Of a DNA stretch of 19,763 bases, positions 1 to 6,972 are shown in pieces. The notes beneath the pieces were generated by a model. It was not told where the DNA came from. It was given only the letters and a program-made list of their open reading frames with translations, and did not search any database. The translations under genes and the position numbers were made by a program. This DNA comes from DASRCB01 sp035653295 (lineage in GTDB: Bacteria; Acidobacteriota; Terriglobia; Bryobacterales; Bryobacteraceae): positions 1-19,763 of the forward strand of contig DASRCB010000060.1 in the NCBI GenBank assembly GCA_035653295.1, read 5' to 3'. Numbering within the stretch: position 1 is the first letter of the stretch; each line of letters starts with the position of its first letter.

Positions 1-399
<399 letters not shown>

Positions 400-500
400 A
401 CCATTGTGAATCGCCGCCCCGCCCCTCCGGTGAATCCATTCCGATCCCCCTTCCGGACAGGACAGCGCCTCGATCGCTTCCCCTTAACTCAGGTTCTGAC

Positions 501-531
501 GTTATATTTCGCTACTTGTCTTCGCGTCCAA
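501..531 (-). promoter_or_regulatory. candidate rRNA operon promoter
   Basis: Read on the minus strand, a TTGGAC -35-like element (526-531) and a TATAAC -10-like element (501-506) are separated by 19 bases. A perfect TTGACA also lies just upstream at 538-543, but at 31 bases from the -10 it is too far away to pair with it. Initiation would fall near 494 and give a leader of about 95 bases before mature 16S. The position is what an rRNA promoter needs. The spacer is longer than the optimal 17, so the assignment is tentative. Confidence 0.4.
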
Positions 532-570
532 CCAGATTGTCAATGATCTGCACCGCGGCCCTCTGCGATC

Positions 571-580
571 CTGTTAACAG
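571..580. repeat. 10-bp perfect palindrome upstream of the rRNA promoter
   Basis: CTGTTAACAG is a perfect palindrome about 40 bases upstream of the candidate rRNA -35 element. On the minus strand it is preceded by TGCTTT, so the whole has a loose resemblance to a boxA element, but it sits upstream of the promoter candidate, where boxA would not act. It could be a protein-binding site or chance. Confidence 0.3.
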
Positions 581-875
581 AAAGCAGCGCCCCGGCGCGG
601 CCCCGAAACTCGTACCGACACAGAAAACCGCCTCTCAGCTATTCCCTGCGCCTGAATCTCTTTGGGAACTCGAAAAGAACTACAGCCTGAACCTACTGAG
701 GACTGGAAGGAAACCTCTGCTGCCAACCGTCTCGCTCAGTATTGCCATCAGTCAGCCTAACAAACTCGTCGGCGCTCCGCAAGGCCGAATTCGCCTTGCA
801 CCCGCTTTCGGGCTCAGGTTCGTAATGGCAGCTACAGTCACTTTAACAGATGCTCTTGAGTTGATGCAAGGTTCC

Positions 876-889
876 GGGGAATTTTCCCC
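876..889. repeat. inverted repeat upstream of padR, possible operator
   Basis: GGGGAA (876-881) and TTCCCC (884-889) form an inverted repeat around a 2-base centre, directly upstream of the -35-like element proposed for the padR-ADOP pair. PadR proteins usually regulate their own operon from such positions, often at ATGT/ACAT-type dyads, which this is not. An operator role is inference from position only. Confidence 0.3.
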
Positions 890-919
890 TTGATTACCTA
901 CAAGAGACGGGTGCATACT
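890..919 (+). promoter_or_regulatory. candidate promoter of the padR-ADOP pair
   Basis: TTGATT (890-895) and CATACT (914-919) are spaced by 18 bases, with four of six matches each to the sigma-70 consensus. Initiation near 926 would leave a leader of only about 11 bases and would begin at the AAGG ribosome site (925-928), so the real start may lie elsewhere. Confidence 0.25.
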
Positions 920-936
920 TCCTCAAGGTAACCTAC

Positions 937-1278
937 ATGAGTCGCCCAACCGACCTCGTCCAGGGAACACTCGACCTCCTGATCCTGCGCATCCTCGCCC
1001 TCGAACCCATGCACGGGTGGGCCATCTCACAGCGCCTGAAGGCCATGTCCAACGACGTCCTACAGGTACAGCAGGGGTCTCTGTACCCTGCCCTGCATAA
1101 ACTCGAGCAGCAGGGCTGGATTGCTGCCGACTGGCGGGCCTCCGACAACAACCGCCGCGCGAAGTACTACTGCCTCACACCCGACGGCTGCTCCCGTCTG
1201 GAACAGGAGGAAGCGAACTGGCAGCGGCTGTCCACGGCCGTCTCGGACGTGATTCGCGCCGCCCGGCAGGGGAACTGA
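937..1278 (+). CDS. PadR-family transcriptional regulator
   Basis: This 113-residue protein has the winged-helix fold of PadR regulators and acts in the cytoplasm as a DNA-binding dimer, usually a repressor. Residues 8-35 give the first helices (TLDLLILRIL, then MHGWAI), and residues 47-61 (GSLYPALHKLEQQGW) are the hallmark PadR recognition helix. The wing follows with the N-R-R-A-K-Y-Y segment near 72-78 and the T-P-D-G turn at 81-84. The length is that of the short PadR class, with a helical C-terminal dimerisation tail. The ATG has an AAGG ribosome site 8 bases upstream. Its stop codon directly abuts the start of the permease gene, so the two are almost certainly cotranscribed. PadR-ADOP pairs recur widely in Acidobacteria; the regulator probably controls the permease and its own gene. 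The effector is unknown. Confidence 0.93.
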   Translation: MSRPTDLVQGTLDLLILRILALEPMHGWAISQRLKAMSNDVLQVQQGSLYPALHKLEQQGWIAADWRASDNNRRAKYYCLTPDGCSRLEQEEANWQRLSTAVSDVIRAARQGN

Positions 1279-3948
1279 ATGCGCCGCCTGCTTCGAATTC
1301 TCGCGTTGCGGCTCCGTTCCGTTCTTCGCCGCGGCGCCGTCGAGCGCGAGCTCCGCGAGGAACTGTACAGTCACATCGCCCGTCAAACAGCAGACAATCT
1401 GGCCGCCGGTATGTCGCCGGTCGAGGCGCGCCGCGCGGCTCTGCTCGAAATTGGTCCCCTGGCCCAGTCGGCTGAATCCTGTCGCGACGCGCGCGGCCTC
1501 AATGCGCTCGAATCGATTCTTCAGGACATACGGTATGGCGTGCGCGTTCTTCGGAAATCGCCGCTGTTCACCACCGTCGCGATCGGATCGCTCGCGCTTG
1601 GAATCGGCGTCAACACGGCCCTGTTCAGTTTCATGAACGCGCTGGTCCTGCGCTCGCTGCCCGTGCCGGATGCGGGCCGTCTGGTGCTACTGCGGCTCGA
1701 TGGCAATCCTGTATTCTCATATGCGCTGTTCCAGGAGATCCGCGCACGCCAGAATGTATTCACCGATGTGTTCGCGTCGGGTGGAGAGGATCTCGTGTTG
1801 GGAACGCCGGGGAATCTTCGGCACGTCCCGGCTGCTTTGGTGAGCGGCAGCTACGCCTCCACGCTGGGCATCGTGCCGGCGGCTGGACGCCTGATCTCTG
1901 CGTCTGACGAACGCCCTGGCGCCGAACCCGTTGCCATGCTCTCGTATCGATACTGGCGGGAACAGTTCGGCGGAGCAGCGGACGTGACCAGCCGCCGAGT
2001 AGTTTTGAACGGCGTGTCCTGCGCTATAGTCGGCGTTCTGCCTTCGGGGTTTTTTGGAACCAATCCTGCCGCTCGGCCCGCGATTTTTGTGCCGCTGGCG
2101 CTTGAGCCCCGTCTGCAGCCTGACTTTCGAATGATCGAAGTGAAGGGCGCGTGGTGGCTGCAGCTTATGGGCCGCCTGAAACGGGACGTGAGTCCCGAGC
2201 AGGCAGCCGCCAATTTGCGTGTGATCGCGCCGGCCGTCGTTCGTGAAGGGCTTGATCCTGACGACCTCGCCGAGCGCACGAAAGGCCACGATCCGGAAGA
2301 CCTCAGCATCGCGCCGGGCGCAGCCGGCTACACGTTCCTGCGCGAGCAGTACCACAAGCCATTCCTGCTGCTGTTCGCGGGCGTGGCAATTCTGCTGCTG
2401 ATCGCGTGCGCAAACCTCGCGGCCATGCTTCTGTCGCGAGGTGCGGCGCGGACGAGGGAGATTGCTGTGCGCCTTTCGCTGGGAGCAGGTCGGTGGCGCA
2501 TCCTGCGTCAGTTGTTGACCGAGGGCTTGCTGCTTGCAATCGCAGGCGGCGCGGTCGGGCTCGTGGTGGCGCGCGCGGCGGCAACGGCGCCCATCGCGTT
2601 TCTCGGACGCGACTACGGGCACGTCGACTTCGTACCGGATTTCCGCGTGCTGGCCTTCACTGCGGCCTGTGCTCTGCTGACCACCGTCCTGTTCGCGGCG
2701 ACGCCGGCCTGGTTGGCGATCCGTACGGGAACCGCGGAAAACATCAGGCAGGGTTCCACCGCGGTTCGAGGAGTCGGGCGCAACCTTCTGCAGCCTGCAC
2801 TGATCGTCGGCGAAATCGCGCTGTGCATGGTGCTGCTGGCGGCGGCCGGATTGTTCACTGAGACGCTGCGTAATCTATATCGCACGAAACCAGGTTTCTC
2901 AAGCGAGAATCTGCTCGTGCTGCCGGTCGACTTTACTCAGGAGCGACAGCGGAGAGAGCGACTCACTGCCATCGAGGATCGCCTGCTCGAGCGCGTACGA
3001 TCGACGGCCGGAGTGGAAGCCGCGAGTACGGCGATGGTGGCGCCTCTCAGCGGATCGGCGTGGCGAGGAGCGTATGAGCCCGTAGGCGGCTCCACGCTGA
3101 GCCACGCCGATTCGCTCGCCGACGTCAATGCCATCTCGCCAGGGTATTTCGCGACACTTCGCATGCCCCTGCTTGCCGGCCGCGATTTCACGGTCACGGA
3201 TGGCGCCTCCGCTGAAAAAGTCGCCATCATGAGCCGGACCGCCGCGAAACGCTTTTTCCCACAAGGTAATGCTGTTGGCTCATTCATTCGGGACGCGAGA
3301 GAAAAGTGGCGGATTGTCGGACTGGTCGGCGACAGCCATTATCAGACGCTCCGCGAGACGGCCTCTCCGCTGATTTATTTCCCTGCCGCGCAGGCGCAGG
3401 TGGCTAACCCCGATACTCTGCTGCTGGTGCGCACGGCCGGCGATCCGTTCACGTCCATTCAGGGAATTCGCGCCGCCATCAACCAACTGGCGCCTCGCGC
3501 GGCAACAGGTGATCCACAAACGATGAGCACCATCATCGACGACTCGCTCTCCACGGAGCGGATGCTGGGCACTCTGTCGCTGTTCTTCAGCGCCGCGGCG
3601 GTATTGCTGACCTGCATCGGGCTGTACGGCGTTGTCGCCTATTCGGTCGCCAGGCGGACCGCCGAAATCGGGATACGGCTCGCGCTCGGCGCCTCAGGCC
3701 GCACGGTCCTGCGCATGATCCTGCGCAAGGTGCTGCTGGTCACGGGCTTCGGTGTAACACTCGGCCTTGCCGCGGCCCTGGCCCTTTCGCGGCTGGTCGC
3801 CTCATTCCTGTACGGCGTTAGTGCGCACGATCCCTGGGTGCTGATGCTGGCGCTGGGCGCGATGGTCGCGAGCGCCATCTGCGCGGCGCTCGTACCCGCA
3901 ATCCGCGCCGCGCGAACGGATCCGGTTCAGGCGCTTCGATACGAATAA
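1279..3948 (+). CDS. ADOP-type duplicated FtsX/MacB-like permease
   Basis: This 889-residue membrane protein matches the acidobacterial duplicated orphan permease family. A cytoplasmic N-terminal segment (about 1-90) carries the typical R-E-L-R-E-E-L and M-S-P-x-E-A-R-R-A-A signatures. Two permease units follow. The first has a membrane helix at 97-118, a periplasmic MacB-like domain to about 355, then helices near 361-383, 411-433 and 455-476. The second has a helix at 505-525, a periplasmic domain to about 760, then helices near 764-787, 815-840 and 852-875. It ends with R-T-D-P-V-Q-A-L-R-Y-E, the usual family ending. FtsX/MacB relatives work with an ABC ATPase on lipoproteins, peptides or antibiotics, but no ATPase gene lies beside this one, which is why the family is called orphan. 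An AGGGG ribosome site lies 6 bases before the ATG, inside the padR end. The substrate cannot be read from sequence. Confidence 0.93.
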   Translation: MRRLLRILALRLRSVLRRGAVERELREELYSHIARQTADNLAAGMSPVEARRAALLEIGPLAQSAESCRDARGLNALESILQDIRYGVRVLRKSPLFTTVAIGSLALGIGVNTALFSFMNALVLRSLPVPDAGRLVLLRLDGNPVFSYALFQEIRARQNVFTDVFASGGEDLVLGTPGNLRHVPAALVSGSYASTLGIVPAAGRLISASDERPGAEPVAMLSYRYWREQFGGAADVTSRRVVLNGVSCAIVGVLPSGFFGTNPAARPAIFVPLALEPRLQPDFRMIEVKGAWWLQLMGRLKRDVSPEQAAANLRVIAPAVVREGLDPDDLAERTKGHDPEDLSIAPGAAGYTFLREQYHKPFLLLFAGVAILLLIACANLAAMLLSRGAARTREIAVRLSLGAGRWRILRQLLTEGLLLAIAGGAVGLVVARAAATAPIAFLGRDYGHVDFVPDFRVLAFTAACALLTTVLFAATPAWLAIRTGTAENIRQGSTAVRGVGRNLLQPALIVGEIALCMVLLAAAGLFTETLRNLYRTKPGFSSENLLVLPVDFTQERQRRERLTAIEDRLLERVRSTAGVEAASTAMVAPLSGSAWRGAYEPVGGSTLSHADSLADVNAISPGYFATLRMPLLAGRDFTVTDGASAEKVAIMSRTAAKRFFPQGNAVGSFIRDAREKWRIVGLVGDSHYQTLRETASPLIYFPAAQAQVANPDTLLLVRTAGDPFTSIQGIRAAINQLAPRAATGDPQTMSTIIDDSLSTERMLGTLSLFFSAAAVLLTCIGLYGVVAYSVARRTAEIGIRLALGASGRTVLRMILRKVLLVTGFGVTLGLAAALALSRLVASFLYGVSAHDPWVLMLALGAMVASAICAALVPAIRAARTDPVQALRYE

Positions 3949-3982
3949 TTTCAGTCGCTGAGACCGGTTCTGCGGGACCACG

Positions 3983-4021
3983 TGAGACGAGCGTCGGTAA
4001 CATGTTGGCGGCGGCGTCTCA
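3983..4021. terminator. stem-loop between convergent genes, possible terminator
   Basis: TGAGACG (3983-3989) can pair with CGTCTCA (4015-4021) across a 25-base loop, in the 73-base gap where the ADOP and fadE genes converge. The stem is short, the loop long and no T-run follows on either strand, so intrinsic termination is doubtful. It is listed because the position is right and nothing else in the gap resembles a terminator. Confidence 0.2.
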
Positions 4022-5791
4022 TCAGACGACGTACCCGCCGGCCTCGAGAAGCCGGGCCGCAATCGCGCGGCGCATCGCCACCGCGTTCACCGGGTCGGCT
4101 TTTGTAAACCGACGCAGGATAGAGAGGTTCATGCGCAGCGCATCGCCTTCCGAACATACCGCCAGCGCTTCTCGGGCTGCGTGCTCTACCGTCTCCATTG
4201 CGTTGCGGGCGAAAACTGCCGTCATCTGTCCCGCGACATCGCCGCGTCCGGCAGCGCGCAGCTTTTCGGCTCGCAGCACGGCGGATTCCAGCGCGAAGGC
4301 GTTCATGATGATGTCCGTCGCCGCCGCGAGTACTTCCTGTTCATTCTCGAGCTCGTTCAGGAACCGCTGGTACGCCACACCGAGTACGAACAGCGCGACT
4401 TTCTTCGCGTTCTCCGCCATGCGGGCTTCATCCGCCAGCGGCGAGCTTTCCCCGAACGACACCGCAGCCTGCGCGCTGAACAGTTCGCCCTGAAGCTTCT
4501 TCACTGCTGCGACCAGCGGGAGCTGCCCGCGCTGGGCGCGCTTCAGCAGCATGCCGGTTGCGAGAAGGCGGTTGATTTCGTTCGTGCCCTCGAAAATGCG
4601 GTTGATGCGCGAATCGCGGTAGGCGTGCTCGATGGGGTAGTCATGATGATACCCGTAGCCGCCGTGGATCTGCACGCCGTGATCGACGACGCAGTCAAGC
4701 ATTTCGGAGGCGAACACTTTCACCCAGGACGACTCGGGGGCGAACTCCTCGGCTGCCTGCAGCAGTGTTTTGCCCGCGGCGATCTCGCTCTGTACGAGCC
4801 CCGTAGCGCGCCATGTCATCGATTCGGCGGCATAGATTCTTACGGCCATCTCCGCCAGCTTGTGCTGAATCATGCCGAATTCAGCGATCGGTTTACCGAA
4901 CGCCACCCGGTCCTTCGCATACCGCAGACTGAGCCCCAGCGCGTCTTTCGCGCCGCCGACCGCGAACGGGCCCAATGTCAGGCGTCCGAGATTCAGAATA
5001 TTGAACGCGATAATGTGCCCGCGGCCAATTTCGCCAAGGACGTTCTCCACCGGCACAGCAACGTTGTCGAAATAGACGGCCGTGGTGGAGCTACCCTTGA
5101 TACCCATCTTCTGCTCTTCCGCGCCGGGCCGCACGCCGGGGAAGGCTCGCTCCACCAGAAAGGCGGTCAGCTTCTCGCCGCCCACTTTGGCGAAAACGGT
5201 GTACAAATCCGCCATGCCGCCATTCGTGATCCACATCTTCTGGCCGTTCAGGATGTAATGCCGGCCGTCGGGCGACAAATCGGCGCGCGTACGCGCGGCC
5301 TGCGCGTCCGAGCCCGCGTGCGGCTCGGTCAGGCAATAGGCGGCGATCATCTCCGCAGTGGCCAGCCTGGGCAGATATTTCTTCTTCTGCTCTTCGGTTC
5401 CGAACAACAGCAGCGGCAGCGTGCCGATGCCGGCGTGCGCACCGTGCCATGCGGCGTACGAGCCGTCGATGGCGATGGCTTCGGCCACGATCATGGCTGA
5501 GGCCAGATCCAGCTCCATGCCGCCGTAAGCCTCGGGCACGAGCACGCCGAGAAAGCCCACTTCGCCCGATTTCCGCAGAATCGAAGGAGCCAGGCCAGGC
5601 TCCTGGCGCTCAATACGATCGATCACGGGCGCGATCTCGGCGCGTACGAAGTCGGCGGCTGCCCGAGCAATGGCGCGGTGCTCATCCGAGAAATCCTCCG
5701 GGGTGAAAACTTCCCGCAGCGTGGAGGAGTGAAGCAGAAACGCGCCGCCACGCAATTCGGTGGTCGGTGTGGACGTGCTGGAAGCGGCCAT
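4022..5791 (-). CDS. fadE: acyl-CoA dehydrogenase, FadE (YusJ-like)
   Basis: This flavoenzyme performs the first step of beta-oxidation, making trans-2-enoyl-CoA from acyl-CoA and passing electrons toward ETF. The 589-residue form has the long C-terminal extension (from about 425) of the VLCAD/ACAD9 and Bacillus FadE class rather than the 380-residue short form. The N-terminus has R-G-G-x-F-L (14-19) and F-T-P-E-D-F (29-34), as in Bacillus FadE. The FAD/substrate segment C-L-T-E-P-H-A-G-S-D spans 153-162, and the helical C-terminal core carries I-H-G-G-Y-G-Y (375-381). The E-G-T-N-E-I motif supplies the expected catalytic Glu401. I chose the ATG at 5791, two bases after the fadA stop. A longer frame reaches 5923, but its extra 44 residues overlap fadA and have no family similarity. 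No strong ribosome site is seen, consistent with coupling to fadA. Chain length preference is not readable. Confidence 0.95.
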   Translation of the reverse strand: MAASSTSTPTTELRGGAFLLHSSTLREVFTPEDFSDEHRAIARAAADFVRAEIAPVIDRIERQEPGLAPSILRKSGEVGFLGVLVPEAYGGMELDLASAMIVAEAIAIDGSYAAWHGAHAGIGTLPLLLFGTEEQKKKYLPRLATAEMIAAYCLTEPHAGSDAQAARTRADLSPDGRHYILNGQKMWITNGGMADLYTVFAKVGGEKLTAFLVERAFPGVRPGAEEQKMGIKGSSTTAVYFDNVAVPVENVLGEIGRGHIIAFNILNLGRLTLGPFAVGGAKDALGLSLRYAKDRVAFGKPIAEFGMIQHKLAEMAVRIYAAESMTWRATGLVQSEIAAGKTLLQAAEEFAPESSWVKVFASEMLDCVVDHGVQIHGGYGYHHDYPIEHAYRDSRINRIFEGTNEINRLLATGMLLKRAQRGQLPLVAAVKKLQGELFSAQAAVSFGESSPLADEARMAENAKKVALFVLGVAYQRFLNELENEQEVLAAATDIIMNAFALESAVLRAEKLRAAGRGDVAGQMTAVFARNAMETVEHAAREALAVCSEGDALRMNLSILRRFTKADPVNAVAMRRAIAARLLEAGGYVV

Positions 5792-5793
5792 CT

Positions 5794-6960
5794 CTATACT
5801 ATGCGCTCGAAAATTCCTGCCGCGCCCTGGCCGCCGCCGACGCACATGGTCACCATGCCCCAGCGAGCGTCCCGGCGCTCCAACTCGCGCAGCAGCGTGG
5901 CGGTGAGCTTTGCGCCGGTACATCCCAGCGGATGCCCAAGCGCAATGGCGCCGCCGTTCGGGTTGATCCTTTCTACCGGCAGTCCGCCTTCGCGAATCAC
6001 GGCGAGCGCCTGCACAGCGAAGGCTTCGTTCAGCTCGATGACCGCAAGGTCGTCCAGCGTGATCCCCGCTCGTTCGAGCGCTTTCGGGATCGCGCGCACC
6101 GGCCCGATGCCCATGACCTCCGGGGGAACACCGGCCACGGAAAACGCCGCGAACCGGGCTTTCGGCTTCAGTCCCAGCGAGCGCGCACGCTCCTCCGACA
6201 TCACCAGCGCCGCCGCCGCGCCGTCGCTGGTCTGCGATGCGTTGCCCGCCGTTACCGTGCCGTCCGCCTTGAAGACGGGTTTCAGCTTCGAAAGAGCTTC
6301 GAGCGACGTATCCGCCCGCGGCCCTTCGTCACGTAAAAACGATATTCGTCTGGTATGCGCGACGGTCGTGGTCGTCACCTCAATGGGCACGATTTCGTCC
6401 TCGAAGTTCCCCGCGTTCTGAGCGCCGATCGCCTTCCGGTGGCTTTCGAACGCGAACGCGTCCTGGTCCTCGCGCGAGATTCCGTACCGCTGCTGCAACT
6501 GCTCGGCGGTAAGACCCATACCCATGTAGATCTCGGGCCTGTGGTCCATCAACCAGGGATTAGGCATGAGCTTGTTACCACCCTGCGGGATCAGGCTCAT
6601 GGACTCGGTCCCGCCGGCGACGATGACATCGGCCGACCCGGCGCGGATGCGATCGGCGGCCATGGCGATCGATTGCAGCCCGGAGCTGCAAAACCGGTTT
6701 ATGGTGATGCCGGGCACGGGGTCCGGCAGGCCCGCGCGCAGCGCAGCGATGCGAGCCACGTTCATGCCCTGTTCGGCCTCCGGCATGGCACAGCCCAGAA
6801 TCACATCGTCGATGGTATCGGGATCGACCTGCGGGTACCGGCTCAGCAGTGCGCGAATGACAATAGCGGCCAGTTCGTCGGGCCGCGTGTTGCGCAGCGT
6901 GCCCCTCCCTGCCTTGCCCACGGGCGTTCGGAGACAATCAACGATAACGGCTTCCCTCAT
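5794..6960 (-). CDS. fadA: acetyl-CoA acyltransferase (3-ketoacyl-CoA thiolase), FadA
   Basis: This 388-residue thiolase cleaves 3-ketoacyl-CoA with CoA to release acetyl-CoA, the last step of the beta-oxidation cycle. The nucleophilic Cys91 lies in N-R-F-C-S-S-G-L-Q, His343 in G-H-P-L-G-C-T-G, and Cys373 in C-V-G-G-G-Q-G, so the catalytic set is complete. The start M-R-E-A-V-I-V-D-C-L-R-T-P-V-G-K is standard for the family, and the length is normal. A GGGAG ribosome site sits about 6 bases before the ATG. It lies 12 bases after fadN and 2 bases before fadE, as the middle gene of the operon. The gene set argues for a degradative thiolase rather than a biosynthetic acetoacetyl-CoA thiolase. 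Confidence 0.96.
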   Translation of the reverse strand: MREAVIVDCLRTPVGKAGRGTLRNTRPDELAAIVIRALLSRYPQVDPDTIDDVILGCAMPEAEQGMNVARIAALRAGLPDPVPGITINRFCSSGLQSIAMAADRIRAGSADVIVAGGTESMSLIPQGGNKLMPNPWLMDHRPEIYMGMGLTAEQLQQRYGISREDQDAFAFESHRKAIGAQNAGNFEDEIVPIEVTTTTVAHTRRISFLRDEGPRADTSLEALSKLKPVFKADGTVTAGNASQTSDGAAAALVMSEERARSLGLKPKARFAAFSVAGVPPEVMGIGPVRAIPKALERAGITLDDLAVIELNEAFAVQALAVIREGGLPVERINPNGGAIALGHPLGCTGAKLTATLLRELERRDARWGMVTMCVGGGQGAAGIFERIV

Positions 6961-6972
6961 GACAGCTCCCGT

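Larger units (their letters stand above)
400..936. other. gene-free rRNA leader and promoter region
   Basis: These 537 bases separate the minus-strand 16S gene from the plus-strand padR-like gene. I see no coding region with a recognisable product on either strand. The long plus-strand open frame that crosses it begins inside 16S antisense sequence and has no protein-like composition. On the minus strand the stretch should carry the rRNA promoter and the leader that is processed away; candidates are listed separately. The right end (about 860-936) carries the likely padR promoter and a small inverted repeat. A convincing boxA antiterminator was not found. Confidence 0.7.

Noticed and set aside
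571..585. boxA-like antiterminator on the minus strand
   Set aside because: TGCTTTCTGTTAACA only loosely matches boxA and lies upstream of the promoter candidate rather than between promoter and 16S.
1717..2622. 301-codon minus-strand frame opposite the ADOP gene
   Set aside because: Arg/Gln/His-rich translation without recognisable domains, typical of antisense in GC-rich genes.
4181..5500. 439-codon plus-strand frame opposite fadE
   Set aside because: It is a shadow of a high-GC coding strand; fadE has all catalytic motifs and the antisense translation has none.
5792..5923. 44-residue N-terminal extension of FadE
   Set aside because: It lies inside fadA in another frame and is Arg-rich with no family similarity; the ATG at 5791 gives the expected start two bases after the fadA stop.
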